The notes beneath the pieces were generated by a model. The model searched no databases. It saw only the letters and a list, made by a program, of their open reading frames with translations, and was not told the origin of the DNA. Made by a program: the position numbers and the translations under genes. Positions 25,746 to 33,381 of a stretch of DNA of 64,000 bases are shown one piece after another. The first letter of the stretch is position 1, and every line of letters starts with the position of its first letter. The DNA is from Defluviitaleaceae bacterium (GTDB taxonomy: Bacteria; Bacillota; Clostridia; Lachnospirales; WQUN01): assembly GCA_009779835.1 (NCBI GenBank), contig WRBD01000010.1, positions 1 to 64,000 of the forward strand, read 5' to 3'.

Positions 25746-27188
25746 TTACTTGTATTCGATTTCCAACGTGCTGTTTTGCTTCGTAAATGTTGCTTTGTGG
25801 ATTAGAAAGTTTGCGGTTTTGAACTTTACAGCCATTTCAACGGTTGAATCTGTGAGTAGATGATAAACACTTTCCATTCGCTTGTAAATGCTGTCATCTG
25901 TATTCCGCTTTACAATGGAGTTCTTCATCTGCTCCAATTTGGAAAGAGTGGCTTGCCGTTCATCTGCAATAGCGGTTTTGTTTGCCTTGTATTCTTCCGC
26001 CGTGTCTATGCCGTCTTGAAAAGCCAATTTTATACGTTCTTCGCGGAAGTCTAGCTTCTTTAACTTTTCTTTTAAGAGGTCGTATTCATTCGTGGAAGCG
26101 GTTTCCGTTGTTTTCGGAACAACGTGAATTTCCAAACTTTCTTCAAAGGTTGCCTTTAATTCGTCAAGCACCGCGTTCTCTAACTTTCCAATGCTGATGC
26201 TTGAACTAGGGTTACACGCTCCCCTTGAATATCCATTACATTGAAAATATCCGTTTTTGGTTGCTGTGAGTAACATTCCGCAATTACCGCAACGTATAAG
26301 CCCTTTTAGCCAACTTCTTATCGGTGCTTCTGTTTTGGTTCGTGGTTTGTATAATTCTTTGGTTTGCTTCAATGCTTTTTGCGTCCGCTCCCATAATTCA
26401 ATATCTATTATGGGTTCATGAGTGCTGTCACTGATAATGGTGTCGAGGTGGTTGTAGTTACGTCTTGCCCTCTCTGTGGGTGTCCAACGTAATTTACCGA
26501 TATAAACGGGATTATTGAGAATATACTCAATACTTCTATTCTCAAATACATTACCCCTGTGTGACTTCACGCCGATGTCATTCATATATGACGCAAGCCT
26601 ACGCATACCCATTTCACCGCTTGCGAATTGCTCAAATATGAATTTTACAAGCCTTGCTTCTTCGGGAATGATAACAAGTTTTCCGCTTTCCGCTTTATAA
26701 CCGAAAGAGGGTGTGCTTTGAAGTTCTCCCCTGCTTGCTTTTTCCGTCATGCCTTTTTTGACTTCTTCTGCTAAGTTAAGAGAATAATATTCTGCCATTG
26801 CTTCAAGCATAGCTTCCAAAATTACCGAAAATTTATCATCTTCAATGCTTTCGGTTATGGAAATAACTTTTACGCCTGCTTCGCGTTTGAGTAAAGACTT
26901 GTAAACAACGCTGTCCTCTCTTGACCTTGCGAATCTGTCAAACTTATGCACTAGGATTACGTCAAACGGTTTCGGCTTTGTTTTGGCGGTTGCTATCATC
27001 TGCATAAATGCAGGACGCTTGTCTGCCCTCTTGCCTGATATTCCCTCGTCAATAAAAACATGGTCTTTGGTTAGAATTATGTTGTTTGCCTTTGCGTAGT
27101 TTTTTAGCAATCGCAATTGTGCGTCGGGGGAATATTCCGTTTGGTCGTCCGTGCTTACTCTAATGTAACACGCTCCGTTCTGATACAT
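25746..27188 (-). CDS. Large serine recombinase of element B
   Basis: 480 residues: a resolvase domain with nucleophile Ser12 (CYIRVSTDDQ), a DEGISG motif, a recombinase domain (PSFGYKAESGK), a zinc ribbon (CGNCGM...CNGYSRGACNP) and a long coiled coil. It is clearly different in sequence from the element A enzyme, so the two insertions were independent. The stop is 46 nt from the GG crossover. It starts 1 nt after a small upstream gene with GGAAAAGGAAG as ribosome-binding site. Confidence 0.95.
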   Translation of the reverse strand: MYQNGACYIRVSTDDQTEYSPDAQLRLLKNYAKANNIILTKDHVFIDEGISGKRADKRPAFMQMIATAKTKPKPFDVILVHKFDRFARSREDSVVYKSLLKREAGVKVISITESIEDDKFSVILEAMLEAMAEYYSLNLAEEVKKGMTEKASRGELQSTPSFGYKAESGKLVIIPEEARLVKFIFEQFASGEMGMRRLASYMNDIGVKSHRGNVFENRSIEYILNNPVYIGKLRWTPTERARRNYNHLDTIISDSTHEPIIDIELWERTQKALKQTKELYKPRTKTEAPIRSWLKGLIRCGNCGMLLTATKNGYFQCNGYSRGACNPSSSISIGKLENAVLDELKATFEESLEIHVVPKTTETASTNEYDLLKEKLKKLDFREERIKLAFQDGIDTAEEYKANKTAIADERQATLSKLEQMKNSIVKRNTDDSIYKRMESVYHLLTDSTVEMAVKFKTANFLIHKATFTKQNSTLEIEYK

Positions 27189-27189
27189 A

Positions 27190-27501
27190 TTAACACTTCC
27201 TTTTCCTCACTAACTGGAAAGAAAATGTTTTTACATTACCGATATATTCTATTATAGCGTGGCTTTCTATTTTTCGTAAAAAATCGCTTCTTCTTCCTGT
27301 GGTTAATTTTATAGGTTTATCTTCATCGTTTGCGTCTTTGTAGGTCGCTTCTCCGAATGGTTTGCCGTCAATTAAAATAACTTTATTAACAAGCTCAAAT
27401 ACACTCCTAACCGTTGAATTTTGAAGATTTTTCAACGCTTCGTAGTTTAATGATACTGTTTCATATTCAACTTTACCCCGTGCCGCTTTACTTTTTGACA
27501 T
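27190..27501 (-). CDS. Small protein coupled to the element B recombinase
   Basis: 103 residues from ATG 27501 (an in-frame ATG at 27507 is possible), beginning SKSKAARGKVEYETVSLNYE and ending in a basic tail. No family recognised. It ends 1 nt before the recombinase ATG. The same arrangement occurs in element A with an unrelated protein, so it is a candidate directionality factor or regulator; this is inference. A TAAGACTT...AAGTCTTA inverted repeat lies just upstream (about 27531-27560). Confidence 0.6.
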   Translation of the reverse strand: MSKSKAARGKVEYETVSLNYEALKNLQNSTVRSVFELVNKVILIDGKPFGEATYKDANDEDKPIKLTTGRRSDFLRKIESHAIIEYIGNVKTFSFQLVRKRKC

Positions 27502-27746
27502 ATTCATACGCCTTTTTGTCGGTATTGTTAAGGCTTACTAAGACTTTTTAAGTATTTATAAGTCTTAACTTTTACCAATTTTTATTTATTAATATTTTAT
27601 GAGGTAGAAATTGTCCTATATTACAGTATTATTCAATTGAACGTCAGCTTCTCACGAATGATTTTTTTCACGCCAAAAATCAATAGACTAAATTCGTAAT
27701 TACATTTTTTGAGAGTGGAAGAAAAAAACCGCATGAGAATTTTATG

Positions 27747-28010
27747 TTATGCAATATTTTTAATTAAGATGCCTAAATCATTGAGATACATTCCTAACCA
27801 TTCATAATGTAATGGAAATTTTTTTGTATAGCGTTTTAATTCTTCGTGAAATATAAAAAACTCCTTCCCCGCTATATCTTTTTGAATGTTGTAATACTTC
27901 AAAAGAGTGTCGTAACCGCTTAATGACAGTATTTTTTGTACTGCGTTCTCGTTTAGTTTCCGCTTGCAAAAATTAATATCAAGGTTAGCGGGAAGCGTTT
28001 TCTTTTGCAA
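27747..28010 (-). CDS. Small hypothetical protein in element B
   Basis: 87 codons with a TTG start and no clear Shine-Dalgarno. The composition is protein-like (LSLSGYDTLLKYYNIQKDI, FPLHYEWLGMYLNDLGI). No homologue recognised. It is divergent from the EcsC-family gene 35 bp away. Confidence 0.35.
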   Translation of the reverse strand: MQKKTLPANLDINFCKRKLNENAVQKILSLSGYDTLLKYYNIQKDIAGKEFFIFHEELKRYTKKFPLHYEWLGMYLNDLGILIKNIA

Positions 28011-28045
28011 TAAAAAGTAAAATTAACAAGGGGTGGGTACTATAT

Positions 28046-28669
28046 ATGAGTAAAATTGACGCTATGAATGTTCTTGATATTTTATATGACAAAGCTCTTT
28101 CGGGTGTTCCTTTTGTTAGTGAGTCGGTTGATGACCTTGCAAAAAATTACATGGAAAAATATCCAAATCACAAAAAAGCGGTTAATAAGTTAATCGAGAA
28201 CCAAATTATAAAATGTGGAACATCTGGTTTTATCACTGGTTTAGGAGGAATGATTACCCTTCCAATCGCAATACCAGCTAATTTAACAAGCGTACTATAT
28301 GTGCAACTCAGAATGATTGCGTGTATTGCATATATCGGTGGGCATAAACCTACCGATGACGAAGTTAAAACACTGGCGTATGCTTGCTTGTCAGGTGTTG
28401 CCTGTGCTGACATACTTAAAAGGTCGGGAATAAAAGTTGGCGAAAAAATTACAACCAACTTTATTAAAAAAATCCCGGGTGCTGTACTAATAGAGATAAA
28501 TAAAAAATTCGGTTTTAGGTTTATAACGAAATTTGGTCAAAAAGGTGTTGTAAATTTATGGAGAGTAGTTCCTGTCATTGGCGGGGTAATTGGTGGCGGT
28601 ATGGATATAGTATCAACACAACTTACTGCAAGAAACGCAAAAAGAGTATTTATACGAGGAAAAATATAG
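28046..28669 (+). CDS. EcsC-family membrane-associated protein
   Basis: 207 residues. A central hydrophobic Gly-rich stretch (GFITGLGGMITLPIAIPANL then VLYVQLRMIACIA) and a second one (VVPVIGGVIGGGMDIVST) match the EcsC family, named after the third gene of the ecs ABC cluster. The molecular function of the family is unclear; some members are bacterial toxins or effectors. AAGGGGTGGG lies upstream of the ATG. It is a cargo gene of element B. Confidence 0.75.
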   Translation: MSKIDAMNVLDILYDKALSGVPFVSESVDDLAKNYMEKYPNHKKAVNKLIENQIIKCGTSGFITGLGGMITLPIAIPANLTSVLYVQLRMIACIAYIGGHKPTDDEVKTLAYACLSGVACADILKRSGIKVGEKITTNFIKKIPGAVLIEINKKFGFRFITKFGQKGVVNLWRVVPVIGGVIGGGMDIVSTQLTARNAKRVFIRGKI

Positions 28670-28802
28670 AGCAAATTTGCGTTTAATTTTTTCGCCCTCG
28701 GTTATTGGTAAAAAATTTCAAACGTATCAAAACGTTGTAAGGAATTAATACAAGCCTTTGCAAATATACATCTACAAACTATTTTGCAAGGGGTTTACAT
28801 AA

Positions 28803-28955
28803 ATGGAAGAAGTAATAAACGTAACAAAGGGGAAGCATATCAAAATTGAGGTTGTTTCCGTCAATCCGCCAACGCATGAGGAAGCACAAGCCAAAATAAA
28901 AGAACTATCCGAATATTTATCTGTGGCGTGGGTTTCGCCCGATAATTCCGAATAG
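28803..28955 (+). CDS. 50-residue hypothetical protein in element B
   Basis: A short frame, MEEVINVTKGKHIKIEVVS onwards, with AAGGGG about 10 nt upstream. The C-terminal half (EEAQAKIKELSEYLSVAW) is helical. No family recognised, but coding appearance and spacing support it. Confidence 0.5.
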   Translation: MEEVINVTKGKHIKIEVVSVNPPTHEEAQAKIKELSEYLSVAWVSPDNSE

Positions 28956-28983
28956 TTCACGCTTATTGCGGTATATTGCAAGA

Positions 28984-29295
28984 TTACAGTAAGTTTAGCC
29001 AATCTCGCTTACTGTACATTACACTTACGATATTTACAGTTTTTGATTGCTCATCGACTACGTAAAATATGAGGTAGTTTTTTACAGGGATTGAACGAAT
29101 ACCTTTCTTTGCTAATTTTTCATTAGAAACAAGGGCAAACCTTTTCGGCATGGTATCAAGACTGTTCATCTGCTTATTTAAGGATATCAAGAGTTTTCGT
29201 GCCGCTTCGTGTGAATCAAGATTAACTGTTATATACTCGGTAATTTCCAATATGTTTTTTCTTGCCCTCCCTGAAGACACTACATTATACGTCAT
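28984..29295 (-). CDS. ParE/RelE-family toxin of element B
   Basis: 103 residues: YNVVSSGRARKNILEITEYI, FALVSNEKLAKKGIRSIPV, then NYLIFYVVDEQSKTVNIVSV and YSKRDW. These are the strand order and C-terminal Arg/Trp typical of ParE toxins. It overlaps the antitoxin gene by 11 bp. In a mobile element this pair would stabilise maintenance. It is clearly different from the 6763-7059 toxin. Confidence 0.85.
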   Translation of the reverse strand: MTYNVVSSGRARKNILEITEYITVNLDSHEAARKLLISLNKQMNSLDTMPKRFALVSNEKLAKKGIRSIPVKNYLIFYVVDEQSKTVNIVSVMYSKRDWLNLL

Positions 29296-29533
29296 AGCGG
29301 TCTATCAATGCGTGTGCTTCACGCATGACATCTTCCAAGGGAAAAACCCTGCCGTGTTTAATATCGTCCAGTCCTTCTTCGATATTCCTGTAAACGTCCT
29401 CTATACTTGTCGCTTCCCAAGAGTATTTTTTTTCACGCAGAAACAGTACATAGTCCAACACGCTTGACAATTTTTCTTCGGGTAGTTCGTTGATATACCC
29501 CGTAAGTTCATTTCTAATAGCCATAGCCGTCAT
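29285..29533 (-). CDS. Antitoxin partner of the element B ParE toxin
   Basis: 82 residues from ATG 29533, chosen because AAAGGA lies 8 nt upstream; an in-frame ATG at 29551 lacks a site. The N-terminus (TAMAIRNELTGYINELPEEK, LSSVLDYVLFLREKK) resembles DUF2281-like or short ParD-type antitoxins, with a helical tail (EDVMREAHALIDRYDV). It is encoded upstream of and overlapping the toxin. Confidence 0.78.
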   Translation of the reverse strand: MTAMAIRNELTGYINELPEEKLSSVLDYVLFLREKKYSWEATSIEDVYRNIEEGLDDIKHGRVFPLEDVMREAHALIDRYDV

Positions 29534-29672
29534 AAAATCAATCCTTTCCATGCTAAACCGTGCATAGACATTATATCAGAATATCAGCGATTGTAAAAAC
29601 ATTATAGTCAAACAATCATATTGAGATATTATTTTGCTGTTGGCTTATTCTCTATGTTTGCTCGACTTTTTT

Positions 29673-29693
29673 ATAGTTAATGGACTATGCCCC
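29673..29693 (-). other. Element B attachment half-site (distal end)
   Basis: On the minus strand, the GG core (29693-29692), two bases, then CATAGTCCATTAACTAT (29689-29673), the imperfect inverse of the arm at 25703-25719. Confidence 0.82.
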
Positions 29694-29783
29694 GCCATAT
29701 TGCGTGATTATAAATTTAGCAAGTTTAGGATTCGGATTTTTTATTTTGACGGGATACTGCAATTTTTTTTCATAAACAAACAT
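29692..29783 (-). pseudogene. cotJC: cotJC exon 1 (N-terminal segment of split spore-coat gene)
   Basis: From ATG 29783 this gives MFVYEKKLQYPVKI, then LAKFIITQYG and the first two bases of the next Gly codon: 30 codons plus GG, ending exactly at the element B core. VYEKKLQYPV is the canonical CotJC start. In the present arrangement translation continues for two more codons into element B and stops (GGA-stop), giving a ~32-residue peptide. It begins 3 nt after the cotJAB stop with AAGGGGAT as ribosome-binding site. Confidence 0.93.
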
Positions 29784-29786
29784 AGT

Positions 29787-30161
29787 TTACACATCCCCTT
29801 CCCAAGGCCAAGGCGAATACACCCAACTGTTGTAGTAATGACTGTCCAGAGAACTCTGAAGCTTTTGCCTTGCTTCGGTAGCTTTTAATTTGTACTCGTT
29901 GTAGAGCTCCATTGCGGTTATATCTTCGGGATGGGTATCCAAGTACAGCCGCAATTCAAAGTACACGAAATCGAGCATCATTAGTTCGGTCATTTGTGTT
30001 TTTGGCAGAGGGTTTTTGATTTGATAATCATGGAACGGTAAATCCAGTTCCGGGAACAAAGTTCCTCGCGTAATGGCATCTTCATCCGAATAGCGGTTGA
30101 TGAACCTCTGCGGCGGCACAAAGGGATACGCCAAAGGCAGGCTTAAAGAATCATGCGACAT
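29787..30161 (-). CDS. Fused CotJA-CotJB spore-coat protein
   Basis: 124 residues in one frame. The first ~55 are CotJA-like (LAYPFVPPQRFINRY, then GTLFPELDLPF). The remainder is CotJB-like (LMMLDFVYFELRLYLDTHPE, a YNEYK segment and a WPWEGD end). In Bacillus these are separate genes. AAGGAG 7 nt before ATG 30161 fixes the start. The gene leads directly into cotJC exon 1, so the operon is cotJAB-cotJC. The cotJ operon is mother-cell expressed in Bacillus. A convincing sigma-E promoter was not identified here. Confidence 0.85.
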   Translation of the reverse strand: MSHDSLSLPLAYPFVPPQRFINRYSDEDAITRGTLFPELDLPFHDYQIKNPLPKTQMTELMMLDFVYFELRLYLDTHPEDITAMELYNEYKLKATEARQKLQSSLDSHYYNSWVYSPWPWEGDV

Positions 30162-30230
30162 AAGATATCTCCTTATATTTAGGGTCAATCCCATAATATT
30201 ATGATATAGACAAGAATGTTCCTGTGAAAT

Positions 30231-31285
30231 TTATCTTATTGCGAGTTTCATTGCGCGGTCTGCCAAGTTTTTCATTTCAATGGCTAAACACTTAGCAAGT
30301 TGTATCGCGTTGTTTATTTTTTCGTATTTAGCGGCCATATTACGGATATTGTTCATCTTCTCTACCTCGCCGCGAGTGTAGAAAAGTAGAATATTTCCTT
30401 GGAACGCTAAATTTAACATATTCTTTTATGGTGTTTGCTCTATGTCCGCGGAAACTCCCGTCGGCAAAGTTTCGGTAAACGTAATCGCATCGGAAAGAGC
30501 CTCCTTGAAAACAGTCAAACCCTCAAACGTCGCTTTATCATCTGTGGCGGTTTTTGCATGATGTATAACCTGCTGCATTTTTTTGGCGAAAGATTTTTGA
30601 ATATCTTCAAAAATTAACGCAGATAACTCGTTGAAAAAATCTGTGATTTTACTTGCTTTTATCTGTGCTGTGCCGGAAAGTTCAAGATATTTTTGACACA
30701 TTGGGTTTTGTGCAACATCAGATTACGTTCGTAAAATCATCAAACCCACGTTTAATGCCAGAAGGTTAGATTCAAACGCAATATCCGTGATTACCCGTAA
30801 AATGGCAAAGCTATTTGTAATTTCGTCCGGTCATTCTGCGCCAAAACGGCGGTTTCCTTTGCCTTTACGATAAAATCGTTAAGCTCACGAATAATTTCGT
30901 CAGTGGTTTTTGAATACATCATTTCTTCCCGCTCCTTTATTGTTTTTTTATTGATTGCGGCGAGACCGTATTTGCAATATTCTCCGGGCGTAACTCCCAT
31001 GTACGCTTTAAAGCTGCGCGAAAAACCTTCGCGTTAGTCGTATCCGAATTTAACTGCTATATCCACAACGGCAGTGCTTGTTTCAAGAAGCTCCTTGTCG
31101 GCTAAGGTCAACTTCCGCTTGGTTACATATTCCATTACGCTATCCCCTACCATTTCACGGAACAGGCGTTGATAATGAAATTTGGAAAAGTGAACGCTGT
31201 TTGCGATATGCCCCACGGTTAATTTTTCAGAAATTTGATTTTCGATAATTTCCAGTGACCGGAGTATTGAGTCTTTATCCTCCAT
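30231..31285 (-). pseudogene. AraC-family regulator with C-terminal helical module, broken
   Basis: From ATG 31285 (GGAGGTGAG upstream) the AraC DNA-binding domain reads normally (SKFHYQRLFREMVG then AVKFGYD), meets an in-frame TAA at about 31034, and continues in the same frame as REGFSRSFKAYMGVTPGEYC. The C-terminal part (NDFIVKAKETAVLA) is then split by frameshifts into pieces at 30924-30791, 30765-30710, 30701-30426 and 30419-30231. These include chemoreceptor-like ITDIAFESNLLALN and FFNELSALIFEDIQ. The pieces are contiguous and collinear, which suggests a single decayed gene. Confidence 0.65.
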
Positions 31286-31485
31286 CAGTCTCACCTCCGT
31301 TTACAGTGTAAAATCTTTGCGATGGTTTTGTGTGATATATAATGCTATATTCAGGTTATTGTGAGTACAACCTCTTAAATTTCCGTGGCGTTTCACGAAG
31401 AGGATACGACGTTTAGTTCGATTGACGTAAAATGTCAGCGACTATAAAGTTCTATTCAAAGAGCAAGAACAAGGGGAGGAAAATT

Positions 31486-32266
31486 ATGTACAATAGTTTG
31501 AAAAAAGTTTTATGTGTTTTAATGGTGCTTGTGTTAGTGGTGGGGGTTTTACTTGCGACGGCAGAACCTTACGACATTGACATAACCTCCGACTTCACCT
31601 GCCCCAACTTCCTTACGGCGGTTAGGCAAATAACAGGCATTCCCGCGCCTGAACCTATTTTTTTACTCATGTAAATTCGGTACAATTCCTACATTTAGAA
31701 TCTCGCGGCATAACCAGCCTTTCAGGGATTCAACATTTTACCGCGCTTCAACAACTTTGGGCTGAATGGAATAAGATAACCGAAGTAGATTTATCTAATA
31801 ACCCTGCACTACAATTGCTAAGTATTGAAAAGAATGAATTAAACAAATTGGACGTGTCAAACAATTCTGCGCTTGAAGGGCTTTATGTTGCGGGAAATCA
31901 ATTAACCGGGCCGGACATTACAAATAATCCACTTCTTAAATTTATTCCTGTGTACGGGAATCGTATGCGTTTCCCTGATTGTATTATAGGTTGGGAAGGT
32001 TTGTTTTACGATGCGCTATGTCTTAATGACTTTGGCAGTCACTTTCTTGTTAAAGGCTTTATATTCTTCATATTTTACCGCCGGAAGTGCAGCCCGGTGA
32101 TAACAACACAGCTCTCATCGTTTCAACAGAATTCGCAGACCCGGGCGACACAGCAACCGTTAAAATAAGAATCGCCAACAACCCCGGTTTTGCGGCGATG
32201 ATAATGCGAATAGAGACCCACACCGAACTCACTTTTGCGGGACACACTTTAGCTGAGGATATCTAG
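31486..32266 (+). pseudogene. Secreted leucine-rich-repeat protein with cohesin-like C-terminus, frameshifted
   Basis: ATG 31486 has a good AGGGGAGGA site and a signal peptide (LKKVLCVLMVLVLVVGVLLA). The frame breaks at a T7 run near 31662-31668. It resumes in another frame with LRR sequence (ITEVDLSNNPALQLLSIEKN, LDVSNNSALEGLYVAGN). It shifts again near 32070, resuming as STEFADPGDTATVKIRIANN then PGFAAMIMRIE, which resembles the start of a cohesin domain, and stops at 32266. The domain is truncated, so this is a relic. Confidence 0.6.
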
Positions 32267-32273
32267 ACGGAAT

Positions 32274-32304
32274 GCACTCCGCTGTATAAATGAGTGCTTT
32301 TTTA
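32274..32304 (+). terminator. Rho-independent terminator
   Basis: GCACTC (32274-32279) pairs with GAGTGC (32292-32297), followed by a T7 run, directly after the LRR relic. Confidence 0.7.
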
Positions 32305-32410
32305 TTACAAATAAACTAAGTTGCTGTTACTGCTTACCAAGTTGCATAGAACCTTATCGGCATAGCCACTATAATTAAACTATAAAATATAATTCGCCGG
32401 GGGTGGTAAC

Positions 32411-32845
32411 TTGAAGATAGAAATTGTTGAAGGATTTAATAGTATTGAGCTCACTATCAAATGCCCCAAAGCTACAGAGGATATTCGTAAGCTGGAATCT
32501 CTGCTTCACAGCTATACGAAAAAAATCTCTTGCACCAAGAGCGGAATAACTTATTTAATCGACACAAGTGATGTACTGTATTTTGAATCAGTAGATAAGC
32601 AATCTTTCTTATACGCAGAATCAGAAGTATACGAACTGTCGCTGAAACTATATGAGATTGAGGAAATGCTTTCTGAAGCAGGATTTATAAGGAGTGCAAA
32701 ATCACAGATTCTTAACACACACAAAATAGCTTCTTTATGCCCGGATTTTGGCGGGCGCATAGAGGTCACTATGCAAGGTGGCGAAAGGTTGATTGCTTCA
32801 AGACAATACGCAAAATCATTAAAAGAAAGGTTGGGGATAAGATGA
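32411..32845 (+). CDS. LytTR-family DNA-binding regulator
   Basis: 144 residues with a TTG start after GGGGGTGG. The C-terminal LytTR domain is clear (VLYFESVDKQSFLYAESEVY, FIRSAKSQILNTHKIASL and GGERLIASRQYAKSLKERLG). There is no receiver domain. Such short LytTR proteins pair with DUF3021 membrane proteins that act as inhibitors, exactly as here (4-bp overlap with the next gene). Confidence 0.92.
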   Translation: MKIEIVEGFNSIELTIKCPKATEDIRKLESLLHSYTKKISCTKSGITYLIDTSDVLYFESVDKQSFLYAESEVYELSLKLYEIEEMLSEAGFIRSAKSQILNTHKIASLCPDFGGRIEVTMQGGERLIASRQYAKSLKERLGIR

Positions 32846-33309
32846 AGAAATTGATGAATTTTGTTATGCCAATTAAACTTATTGCCGGCGGGATACTGTT
32901 TGGGCTTATAGGTTTTTATATGGTTGTTGGCACACTATACGCACAGTTTACAGGAGTGGAGTTTGAATATAGCATACCTTTCGCCTTTATCTTACAGGGA
33001 GCAGTACTGGCAGTAGTCATAGCTATTTTGTGGGAAATATTCTTCGGCGAAGTGATAATTAAAAAGTGGCGATTTTTTAAGCGAGCCTTAGTATTTAATT
33101 TTTCGCTGATTATCTTAATTGCCATATGCTTTTTGACATCTTTTGTATTGCCGACAGATTGGGCACATTTGTGGCTTATAGGCACAGGAATCCTCACATT
33201 GGGTATATCCGTAATATCCGGCATAAACGAGATATATTACCGAAAAACAGGCGAGCGATATAATGAAGTGCTACGAATTTATAAAGAAAAGCAAGACATG
33301 ACTAAATAA
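32842..33309 (+). CDS. DUF3021-family membrane protein
   Basis: 155 residues with four hydrophobic helices (LIAGGILFGLIGFYMVVG, AFILQGAVLAVVIAILW, LVFNFSLIILIAICFLTSF and LWLIGTGILTLGISVI). It overlaps the LytTR gene (ATGA). DUF3021 proteins are the usual membrane partners of LytTR regulators and are thought to sequester them. It is a complete two-gene regulatory unit. Confidence 0.88.
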   Translation: MKKLMNFVMPIKLIAGGILFGLIGFYMVVGTLYAQFTGVEFEYSIPFAFILQGAVLAVVIAILWEIFFGEVIIKKWRFFKRALVFNFSLIILIAICFLTSFVLPTDWAHLWLIGTGILTLGISVISGINEIYYRKTGERYNEVLRIYKEKQDMTK

Positions 33310-33381
33310 TAGCGACCATTTCATAGCCTGTTCTTTCAAAGTTAAAAAGTTCCTCTTGACAAGAACCCAAAGCTTAATGCT

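Larger units (their letters stand above)
25699..29693. mobile_element. Element B: 3,993-bp serine-recombinase element interrupting cotJC
   Basis: Bounded by TATGGCGG copies on the minus strand at 29699-29692 and 25706-25699. The last GG of each is the predicted crossover. The element carries a large serine recombinase next to one end, a coupled small gene, two further small ORFs, an EcsC-family gene and a toxin-antitoxin pair. Excision fuses ITQYG(G) to GPDGEL, restoring the conserved CotJC N-terminal region. Confidence 0.92.

Noticed and set aside
21990-29783. cotJC pieces as ordinary dead pseudogene fragments
   Set aside because: All three pieces are frameshift-free and end exactly at shared dinucleotides inside symmetric att-like sites, whereas truly dead genes in this window have multiple frameshifts.
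30162-30240. Sigma-E promoter of cotJAB
   Set aside because: CATAATAT is present at a suitable distance but no acceptable -35 element was found.
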